In this document: positions 1 to 5,572 of the stretch, piece by piece
Layout of the letters: each line of letters begins with the position of its first letter
Position numbering within the stretch: position 1 is the stretch's first letter
DNA from: Paracoccaceae bacterium
GTDB taxonomy: Bacteria > Pseudomonadota > Alphaproteobacteria > Rhodobacterales > Rhodobacteraceae
DNA length: 5,773 nucleotides
NCBI GenBank assembly: GCA_007128995.1
Contig: SKWJ01000008.1
Location: forward strand, 1 to 5,773
Reading direction: 5' to 3'
Notes under the pieces: model-generated
Told to the model about the DNA's origin: nothing
What the model saw: the letters and a program-made list of their open reading frames with translations, nothing else
Database searches by the model: none
Translations under genes and position numbers: made by a program

Positions 1-1
1 A

Positions 2-1189
2 AAGGTGTGCGCCGAAGTCGAGCGCGGCTATGACGTGATCGTCATCGTTTCGGCCATGTCTGGCAAGACCAATGAGCTGGTGGGCTGGGTCAATGAAACC
101 TCTCCCTTGTATGATGCGCGCGAGTATGATGCGGTTGTCAGCTCCGGAGAGAATGTGACCGCAGGGCTGATGGCGCTGACGCTGCAGGAAATGGATGTTC
201 CCGCGCGGTCCTGGCAGGGCTGGCAAGTCCCGATACAGACCACCAGCCAGCACGGCGCGGCGCGGTTCATGGAGATTCCACGCGCCAATCTGGATGCGAA
301 ATTTGCCGAAGGCTTCAGGGTGGCGGTGATCGCCGGCTTTCAGGGCGTCAGTCCAGAGGGGCGGATCACGACACTCGGGCGCGGAGGATCGGATACGACT
401 GCAGTGGCCTTCGCAGCCGCATTCGAGGCCGAGCGCTGCGATATCTATACCGATGTTGACGGAATTTACACGACGGATCCGCGCATCACGTCAAAAGCGC
501 GGCGCCTGGAAAAGATCAGCTTCGAGGAAATGCTGGAACTCGCCTCGCTGGGCGCGAAAGTGCTGCAGACACGCTCGGTCGAATTGGCGATGCGCTACAA
601 GGTGCGGCTGCGCGTCTTGTCATCATTTGATGATACCGATGAAACATCAGGAACTCTGGTCTGTGATGAGGATGAGATCATGGAATCGAAAGTCGTCTCG
701 GGCGTGGCCTATAGCCGCGAGGAAGCGAAACTGACCCTTGTCACGGTCGAGGACCGACCGGGCATCGCGGCAGCGATCTTCGGGCCCTTGTCGGAAGCGG
801 GGGTGAATGTGGACATGATCGTCCAGAATATTTCTGAAAAAGATTATCAGGGCCATGAGAAGCCTGTGACCGACATGACCTTTTCATGCCCGGTTGATCA
901 GGTCGCGCGCGCACGCAAGGCGCTTGAAGCCGCCCGCGATGCTGGTGATATACGCTATGAAAAGCTCGAGATCGACACCGATGCGGCAAAAGTCTCCGTT
1001 GTCGGCATTGGCATGCGCAGCCATGCAGGTGTTGCCGCGCGCATGTTCAGCGCCCTGGCCGAGGAAGGTGTCAATATCAAGGTCATTGCGACATCGGAAA
1101 TCAAGATTTCCGTTCTGATCGATAGGAAATATATGGAACTGGCCGTTCAGGCGCTTCATGATGCGTTTGAACTGGACAAGACTGGCTGA
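2..1189 (+). CDS. lysC: Aspartokinase (aspartate kinase), 5'-partial
   Basis: Phosphorylates L-aspartate with ATP, the committed cytoplasmic step towards lysine, threonine, methionine and diaminopimelate. The frame is open to the left edge, so the first GTG (base 5) is an internal valine codon and not a start. About 15-20 N-terminal residues, including the family's KFGGTS nucleotide-binding motif, lie outside the window. Counting that GTG as residue 1, the kinase domain shows SAMSGKTN (16-23), SSGEN (46-50), the GRGGSDTT loop (125-132) and the ELASLGAKVLQTRS block shortly before residue 200. Two ACT domains follow, at about 243-315 (DRPGIAAAIFG, then QNIS at 274-277) and 329-391 (KVSVVGIGM, then SEIKISVLI). 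The QNIS and SEIKISVLI segments resemble the effector site of lysine-plus-threonine-inhibited enzymes such as Corynebacterium LysC, so concerted feedback is likely but inferred. The stop is 32 bases before ptsP. The family call is very secure. Confidence 0.97.
   Translation, partial: KVCAEVERGYDVIVIVSAMSGKTNELVGWVNETSPLYDAREYDAVVSSGENVTAGLMALTLQEMDVPARSWQGWQVPIQTTSQHGAARFMEIPRANLDAKFAEGFRVAVIAGFQGVSPEGRITTLGRGGSDTTAVAFAAAFEAERCDIYTDVDGIYTTDPRITSKARRLEKISFEEMLELASLGAKVLQTRSVELAMRYKVRLRVLSSFDDTDETSGTLVCDEDEIMESKVVSGVAYSREEAKLTLVTVEDRPGIAAAIFGPLSEAGVNVDMIVQNISEKDYQGHEKPVTDMTFSCPVDQVARARKALEAARDAGDIRYEKLEIDTDAAKVSVVGIGMRSHAGVAARMFSALAEEGVNIKVIATSEIKISVLIDRKYMELAVQALHDAFELDKTG
668..682 (+). promoter_or_regulatory. 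Candidate internal translation start in lysC (ACT-only beta subunit)
   Basis: GAGGA at 668-672 is followed by a 7-base spacer and an in-frame ATG at 680-682. Translation from it would give a 169-residue product (MESKVV..., ending at 1189) made only of the two ACT domains. In alpha2beta2 aspartokinases (Bacillus AK II, Corynebacterium LysC) the regulatory subunit is known to arise from an internal in-frame start at this same domain boundary. The geometry is seen in the sequence; use of the site is inferred. The purine-rich stretch also encodes Asp/Glu codons (DEDEIM), which could explain the match by chance. Confidence 0.4.
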
Positions 1190-1212
1190 GGCAGGCCGCT
1201 AGCAGCACGATT

Positions 1213-1219
1213 GGAGGGG
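1213..1219 (+). promoter_or_regulatory. ptsP ribosome binding site
   Basis: GGAGGGG lies 2 bases upstream of the ATG at 1222 (the GGAGG core is 4 bases upstream). It sits in the 32-base gap after the lysC stop and is the strongest Shine-Dalgarno match there, so it fixes the ptsP start. I see no convincing promoter or terminator in this gap, which fits an operon with lysC. Confidence 0.75.
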
Positions 1220-1221
1220 CA

Positions 1222-3468
1222 ATGCCCCATAGAACGGAAACCGACAGCAGAAAGCTGCTTCGCCGCCTGCGCGATGAAATGTCGCTGTCCAATCCGGGGC
1301 AAGAGCGTCTGGACAGGATCACTACAATCATCGCCGAATCGATGGGCGTTGATGTCTGCTCTGTCTATCTGTTTCGCGACCCAGACACGCTTGAGCTTTG
1401 CGCCACCGAAGGGCTGCGTCCGGAATCCGTTCATCAGACCCGATTGCGCCTTGGCGAAGGACTGGTCGGCAAGGTGGCGCGGCTTGCGCGGCCAGTGAAC
1501 ACGGCCAATGCCCCGAAAGAACCCGGTTTCCGCTTCATGCCCGAAACAGGCGAAGAGGTGTTCACGTCCTTTCTGGGCGTGCCGATCCAAAGGCTGGGTG
1601 AGCGGCTGGGTGTCCTTGTCGTTCAGGCCAAGGACCCGCGCCTTTATTCCGACGACGAAATCTACGGGCTGGAAGTGGTAGCGATGGTGATCGCCGAGAT
1701 GACGGAACTCGGCGCATTTGTCGGCGAGGGAACCAGTTTCGCCACAACGCACAAGAACCCGATCCTGCTGCGCGGCGTGACCGCGCAAGAAGGCGAGGCC
1801 GAGGGCGAGGTCTGGTTGCACGAACCGCGTGTCGTTATCACCAATCTTGTCAATGATGACAGTCAGGCAGAGCTTGCACGGCTGGAAGCAGCGGTTGCAC
1901 AACTTCGCGTATCGATTGACGAATTGATGGCGCATGCCGGCTCCCGCGACAAAGAGCATCAGGAAATCCTGCAAACCTATCGCATGTTCGCCCATTCGCG
2001 CGGGTGGATGAAGCGCATGGAAGAGGACATCCGCCTTGGCCTCTCTGCCGAAGCCGCTGTCGAAAAAGAGCAATCCTTCGCACGCGCACGTCTGGAAACT
2101 GTCCCTGATGCCTATCTGCGCGACCGTTTACATGATCTGGACGACCTCTCAAACCGCCTGTTGCGCATTCTGACGGGACAAGGCCACGAGACAGGCGCCG
2201 ACATGCCTGATCGGCCAATCCTTGTTGCACGCAATATCGGACCTGGAGAATTGCTTGAGTACGGGCGCAAGCTGCGGGGTGTTGTCCTGGAAGAAGGGGC
2301 CGTCGGCAGCCATGCGACGATCGTGGCGCGCGCGCTGGCGATTCCGCTGGTTATCAATGCCGCAAGGATCACCACCGAGGCCCTGAACGGGGATCATATC
2401 CTTGTTGACGGGACCGAGGGCATCGTTCATCTGCGCCCGGATGACGCCATTTCCAGTGCATTTCGCGACAAGATGGCCATGCAGGCCAAGGCACAGGAAC
2501 GCTACGCCATTCTGCGCGACAAACCGGCAAAGGCACGCTGCGGCACGCATGTGAAACTGAACATGAATGCTGGCCTGATGGCGGATCTGCCGTCCTTGCC
2601 GTCCTCCGGGGCAGAGGCCGTGGGGCTGTTCCGCAGTGAGTTGCAGTTTTTGGCGCAGGACCGCATGCCAAAACGCTCGGATCTGGTCGCCAATTATGCG
2701 CGCGTCCTTGATGCGGCAAAGGACAAGAAGGTCTATTTCCGGACGCTGGATATCGGGTCGGACAAGGTCATGCCCTATATGAACCGCCCGGATGAGCCGA
2801 ACCCGGCAATGGGCTGGCGCGCCTTGCGTGTCGGACTTGATAAGCCGGGTGTCCTGCGCATGCAGTTGCAAGCCCTGATCCGCGCCGCGAATGGGCGCGC
2901 GCTGAGCGTGATGTTCCCACTTGTTGCCGCGCAAAGCGAGTTTACCCAAGCCCACGACATGCTGTTGCGCGAGATTGAACGCGAACGGCGCATGGGCCAT
3001 GCCCTTCCTGAGAAGCTGGAAATAGGGGCGATGCTGGAAACCCCTTCGCTGGCCTATGCACCCCACAGTTTTTTCGAGGCCGTGGATTTCATCTCGATCG
3101 GCGGCAATGACCTCAAGCAGTTCTTCTTCGCGGCAGACCGTGAAAATGAACTGGTGCGCCGCCGCTATGACACATTGAGTGTCAGCTTCCTGACCTTCCT
3201 GCAAGTGATCGTGGACCGCTGCCACGAGGCGGGCACCGACCTGTCCTTCTGTGGCGAGGATGCAGGCAGACCGATTGATGCGCTGGCGCTGGCAGGAATA
3301 GGGATCGGCGCGCTCTCGATGCGCCCTGCCTCGATCGGACCTGTCAAATCGCTGATCCGGCGCGCGAATCTGAACGAAGTTTCCGAACTGATTGCCCGCG
3401 TTCAGGCGCGGGGACTGGAAAACGCGCGCCCTGCCCTCTTGGACTATGTCGCCACGCTGGTCGAATGA
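1222..3468 (+). CDS. ptsP: Phosphoenolpyruvate-protein phosphotransferase, nitrogen PTS enzyme I (EI-Ntr)
   Basis: Autophosphorylates with phosphoenolpyruvate and passes the phosphate to NPr (PtsO) and then EIIA-Ntr (PtsN). This is a cytoplasmic regulatory relay, not a sugar transporter. At 748 residues it has the usual EI-Ntr length. Domains in order: GAF sensor (about 28-165); helical NPr-binding region (about 180-320, DKEHQEILQTYRMFAHS); swivelling phosphohistidine domain with GSHATIVARALAIP (362-375), catalytic His364; and a PEP-binding TIM barrel with GLFRSELQFL (468-477), IGGNDLKQF (626-634) and SFCGEDAGRP (675-684), catalytic Cys677. All key residues are present. GAF domains of alphaproteobacterial EI-Ntr (Sinorhizobium, Caulobacter) are known to bind glutamine and inhibit autophosphorylation, so this one may sense nitrogen too. 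ptsO and ptsN are not in the window. In Bradyrhizobium EI-Ntr was reported to bind aspartokinase, the product of the gene just upstream here. Confidence 0.97.
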   Translation: MPHRTETDSRKLLRRLRDEMSLSNPGQERLDRITTIIAESMGVDVCSVYLFRDPDTLELCATEGLRPESVHQTRLRLGEGLVGKVARLARPVNTANAPKEPGFRFMPETGEEVFTSFLGVPIQRLGERLGVLVVQAKDPRLYSDDEIYGLEVVAMVIAEMTELGAFVGEGTSFATTHKNPILLRGVTAQEGEAEGEVWLHEPRVVITNLVNDDSQAELARLEAAVAQLRVSIDELMAHAGSRDKEHQEILQTYRMFAHSRGWMKRMEEDIRLGLSAEAAVEKEQSFARARLETVPDAYLRDRLHDLDDLSNRLLRILTGQGHETGADMPDRPILVARNIGPGELLEYGRKLRGVVLEEGAVGSHATIVARALAIPLVINAARITTEALNGDHILVDGTEGIVHLRPDDAISSAFRDKMAMQAKAQERYAILRDKPAKARCGTHVKLNMNAGLMADLPSLPSSGAEAVGLFRSELQFLAQDRMPKRSDLVANYARVLDAAKDKKVYFRTLDIGSDKVMPYMNRPDEPNPAMGWRALRVGLDKPGVLRMQLQALIRAANGRALSVMFPLVAAQSEFTQAHDMLLREIERERRMGHALPEKLEIGAMLETPSLAYAPHSFFEAVDFISIGGNDLKQFFFAADRENELVRRRYDTLSVSFLTFLQVIVDRCHEAGTDLSFCGEDAGRPIDALALAGIGIGALSMRPASIGPVKSLIRRANLNEVSELIARVQARGLENARPALLDYVATLVE

Positions 3469-3472
3469 CCTC

Positions 3473-3991
3473 TCACGGGGCTGGTGCTGGCTGATCTGAT
3501 TCCGGCAGATCGGGCGTCACCCGACCCGCGACCCCAGACCACGCACCGGGGCGCAAGGCAAGACCCAGCACCCGCGCCGGATTGGTGGGCGGCGGCATCT
3601 GAACCCCATCACGGCGGGTAAACCCGAAGCGATTGTAGTAGGGGGCATCGCCCACAAGCAGCACCCGTTCCCAGCCTGCTGCAGAGGCAAGCGACAGGCT
3701 TTCACGCATCAGCCAGCCACCAAGGCCTTCGCCTTGATGGGTCGGGTGCACAGCAATCGGCCCCAGCAGCAGAATGCGCGCCGTTTCTATGCGGACGGGC
3801 CAGTATCTTATGGCCGCGGCCAGACCATTCTCGTCGCGCAGCAAAAGACACAAGTCCCCGACAGGTGCCACGCCATCGCGCAAACGGTAGGATGACAGGG
3901 CCTCGCGACCGGGCGCGAAACACAAGTCATAAAGCGCCTCGACATCCCACCAATCCGCAGGCGTTTCCTGAAGTAGCTGCATCTGCCCCAT
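3473..3991 (-). CDS. GNAT-family N-acetyltransferase, YhbS-like (COG3153)
   Basis: Predicted cytoplasmic acetyl-CoA-dependent N-acetyltransferase; the acceptor is unknown. With the ATG at 3991 it is 172 residues long. The acetyl-CoA-binding motif A is clear at about 76-95: LGPIAVHPTHQGEGLGGWLM, with QGEGLG as the pyrophosphate-binding Q/RxxGxG. It is followed by LLVGDAPYYNRFGF (111-124), a hallmark of the YhbS branch. The N-terminal LYDLCFAPGREALSSYRLRDG is also typical of the alphaproteobacterial members. The C-terminus ends in a Pro/Ala-rich tail. An upstream TTG start (4021) is possible, but it adds an Arg-rich leader (RRQRRIRR) and is disfavoured. The ATG at 3991 has TAAGG six bases upstream; the ATG at 3982 (MQLLQE) has GAGGG nine bases upstream and is nearly as good. 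It converges on ptsP with a 4-base gap and is divergent from the flavin reductase gene. The family is secure, the substrate is not. Confidence 0.9.
   Translation of the reverse strand: MGQMQLLQETPADWWDVEALYDLCFAPGREALSSYRLRDGVAPVGDLCLLLRDENGLAAAIRYWPVRIETARILLLGPIAVHPTHQGEGLGGWLMRESLSLASAAGWERVLLVGDAPYYNRFGFTRRDGVQMPPPTNPARVLGLALRPGAWSGVAGRVTPDLPESDQPAPAP
3491..3513. other. Inverted repeat at the ptsP / GNAT 3' junction
   Basis: CTGATCTG (3491-3498) can pair with CAGATCGG (3506-3513), giving an 8-base stem with one G-U pair around the 7-base loop ATTCCGG. It lies 23 bases past the ptsP stop, inside the 3' end of the convergent acetyltransferase gene. No U-tract follows on either strand, so it is not a standard intrinsic terminator. 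It could be a 3'-end stabilising hairpin for the ptsP transcript, or chance. Confidence 0.3.
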
Positions 3992-4065
3992 CCCTCGCCT
4001 TATTCGGCGCTGGCGGCGCAAGTAACATGACGCTAGGTTGCGCGCAAACAGATCAGAGGTGATGC
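3992..4065. promoter_or_regulatory. Divergent intergenic region with a 10-base palindrome
   Basis: These 74 bases separate the starts of the acetyltransferase (minus) and flavin reductase (plus) genes and must hold promoters for both unless one is transcribed from further away. A perfect palindrome, TTGCGCGCAA, lies at 4038-4047, about 20 bases before the flavin reductase start. It could be an operator half-way between the two genes. A TAACAT at 4023-4028 is a possible plus-strand -10 element, but I find no good -35 at the right spacing. No sigma-70 promoter can be called confidently on either strand. Confidence 0.4.
4056..4060 (+). promoter_or_regulatory. Ribosome binding site of the flavin reductase gene
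   Basis: GAGGT at 4056-4060 sits five bases upstream of the ATG at 4066 and supports that start. A nearby ATG at 4062 is in another frame and overlaps the extended GAGGTGA match. Confidence 0.7.
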
Positions 4066-4680
4066 ATGTTCTATGAACCCAAGTCAGGCCACGGCCTGCC
4101 GCATAATCCGTTCAACGCAATCGTGACACCGCGCCCGATTGGCTGGGTATCAACGCGCGGAGCAAACGGACAGGACAACCTTGCCCCATATTCCTTCTTC
4201 AATGCCGTGGCTTACGTCCCACCACAGGTGATGTTTGCATCGACCAGCGCAAAACCGGATCGGGATGGCACCAAGGATTCGGTTGCCAATATCCGGGAAA
4301 CAGGTGTGTTCTGTGTGAATATTGTGGAATATTCAGCGCGTGATGCAATGAACGCCACGTCAGGCCCATGGCCGCGCGAGATTGATGAATTCACACATGC
4401 AGACCTTCCGCGCGAAGACTGCCAGATTATCGCGGCTGCGCGCGTCGCAAATGCGCCTGCGGCGCTGGAATGTCGCATGACAGATATTGTCACCTTGCAG
4501 GGTGAGGCGAATTTTCTGGTTCTCGGCGAAGTGATCGGAGTGCATCTGCGCGATGATTGCCTTGTCAACGGCATGTTTGACATCACCCGGTTTCAGCCGC
4601 TCGCGCGCTGCGGATATCGGGACTATGCCGTCGTACAAAACGTCTTCAGCCTCAGCCGTCCGGGTGACGAGACGTCATAA
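4066..4680 (+). CDS. Flavin reductase family protein (FMN-binding split barrel)
   Basis: A 204-residue cytoplasmic protein of the flavin reductase / DIM6-NTAB family (COG1853), which binds FMN and typically reduces flavin with NAD(P)H for a partner monooxygenase, or acts as a flavoredoxin-like electron carrier. Visible family motifs are NPFNAIVTPRPIGWVSTRG (14-32), NLAPYSFFNAVAYVPP (38-53, around the flavin), KDSVANIRETGVFCVNIVE (70-88) and the C-terminal LGEVIGVHLRDD (153-164) with PLARCGYRDY (178-187). It is complete and of typical length for the stand-alone form. No partner oxygenase gene is adjacent, so the substrate and pathway cannot be named. It has its own ribosome binding site, is transcribed away from the acetyltransferase gene and converges on the DUF4167 gene. 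Confidence 0.92.
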   Translation: MFYEPKSGHGLPHNPFNAIVTPRPIGWVSTRGANGQDNLAPYSFFNAVAYVPPQVMFASTSAKPDRDGTKDSVANIRETGVFCVNIVEYSARDAMNATSGPWPREIDEFTHADLPREDCQIIAAARVANAPAALECRMTDIVTLQGEANFLVLGEVIGVHLRDDCLVNGMFDITRFQPLARCGYRDYAVVQNVFSLSRPGDETS

Positions 4681-4702
4681 CCGTAAAGCGCGCAAAAATA
4701 GG

Positions 4703-4731
4703 AAAGGCCCTGCCAGACTGGCAAGGCCTTT
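4703..4731 (-). terminator. Intrinsic terminator in the convergent spacer, minus-strand orientation
   Basis: The hairpin has outer arms AAAGGCC (4703-4709) and GGCCTTT (4725-4731), one C/A mismatch (4710 and 4724), inner arms TGCCA (4711-4715) and TGGCA (4719-4723), and a GAC loop. Read on the minus strand it is followed by TTTCCTATTTTTG, a U-rich tail, so it should end the DUF4167 transcript. On the plus strand only TTTGACC follows, so it would be a weaker stop for the flavin reductase transcript. It fills the centre of the 76-base gap between the two convergent stop codons. Confidence 0.85.
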
Positions 4732-4756
4732 GACCTCGGTCATGGGTCGAAACATG

Positions 4757-5572
4757 TTATTCGGCTGCAGAAGAACTGGGGCTGGATGTCTTTTGAACCT
4801 CTGCGCCCTCGGATGCGGGCTTGCGCGGCCGGCGCGGCGCACGCTTTGGCTTGGCTGGCGCGTCAGTTGCTGCTTCAGCCGATTCATCGGCCGCCTTGGG
4901 TGCACGCGGTTTGCGCCGATTGGCAGGTTTGGCAGGCGCTGCACTAGCTGAGGCCGGATCATCCTGAACGGGTGCCACCGAATCCTCTTCACCCATGGGG
5001 CCAGTTGCAGCGACCCGCGGTGTCTTGGATCGTGCACCTGTCTTGCTCTCCGGCGTTTCAACCAGCCCTGCCGCTTCTCTGTCGGCCTCGTGCACATCCT
5101 GTACCGAGAACGCCCCTTGTCCGAGCGTGTCCTGATGTACACTGTCAAGACTTGCAGCGTCGCGCGCTGAGCCATCCTCTTGCGCTGTCTGGTCGTCCGG
5201 CTGTCGCTGCTCGTGGCGCCGCGACCCGTGCTGGGGGCGCACCTCATGGTTCTGGCGCCGCTCTTCCTGGAACTGCCGGTCGCGCTGTTCCTGATGCTGC
5301 CTGCGCGCATCCTGCTCGGCCTGCAGCTCGCGCTGTGCCTGAGCCAGCATGCGGGTGTAATGCTCGGCATGCTGTTGAAAATTTTCGGCGGCGACACGGT
5401 CGTTAGAGAGTTGCGCATCACGTGCAAGTAGCTGATACTTCTCAATAATCTGCTGAGGCGTTCCACGCACCTTGCCTTCGGGGCCGGAACTGTCAAAGAC
5501 CCTGTTGACGATATTGCCAAGCGTCTTGGGACGGTTCGACTTCGAACGCGAACGTTTGTTCGATGATCTCAT
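4757..5572 (-). CDS. DUF4167 domain protein with low-complexity basic tail
   Basis: A 271-residue protein. Residues about 10-82 match the alphaproteobacterial DUF4167 family: a basic Ser/Lys/Arg/Asn start (RSSNKRSRSKSNRPKT), then NRVFDSSGPEGKVRGTP (23-39), IIEKYQLLARDAQLSNDRV (42-60) and AAENFQQHAEHYTRML (61-76). The family's function is not established to my knowledge. The rest looks disordered: a Gln/Glu/Arg-rich, probably coiled or helical stretch (about 77-130), an acidic linker, and a Lys/Pro/Ala tail (about 205-271) with two similar blocks, PAKPANRRKPRAPKA and PAKPKRAPRRPRKPA. The composition suggests nucleic-acid binding, but that is inference. There is no signal peptide or membrane segment. 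The ATG at 5572 has only a distant AGGA, 11 bases upstream. In many relatives this gene follows prmC; prmC is not recognisable in the remaining bases. Confidence 0.88.
   Translation of the reverse strand: MRSSNKRSRSKSNRPKTLGNIVNRVFDSSGPEGKVRGTPQQIIEKYQLLARDAQLSNDRVAAENFQQHAEHYTRMLAQAQRELQAEQDARRQHQEQRDRQFQEERRQNHEVRPQHGSRRHEQRQPDDQTAQEDGSARDAASLDSVHQDTLGQGAFSVQDVHEADREAAGLVETPESKTGARSKTPRVAATGPMGEEDSVAPVQDDPASASAAPAKPANRRKPRAPKAADESAEAATDAPAKPKRAPRRPRKPASEGAEVQKTSSPSSSAAE

Noticed and set aside
1156..2073. A 305-codon minus-strand open frame across the lysC end and the ptsP GAF domain
   Set aside because: It is antisense to two well-supported genes, crosses their boundary and has no recognisable domain.
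2149..3225. A 358-codon minus-strand open frame opposite ptsP
   Set aside because: It lies wholly antisense to conserved catalytic segments of ptsP. The His/Gln/Arg-rich product matches nothing I recognise; long antisense frames are common in GC-rich genes.
3992..4021. A 10-residue N-terminal extension of the acetyltransferase from a TTG codon
   Set aside because: The start codon is weak, the added residues are an Arg-rich run unlike the family, and two ATG codons with better ribosome-binding sequences lie just downstream.
4972..5406. A 144-codon plus-strand frame antisense to the DUF4167 gene
   Set aside because: Its Pro/Ala/Arg-rich protein is what the complement of a Gln/Arg/Glu-rich repetitive region gives. 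It has no family motif.
4675..5520. A 281-codon minus-strand open frame, longer than the DUF4167 frame it overlaps
   Set aside because: It is in another frame on the same strand, is Arg/Ser-rich without a recognisable domain, and runs through the terminator hairpin. The DUF4167 frame has clear family motifs.
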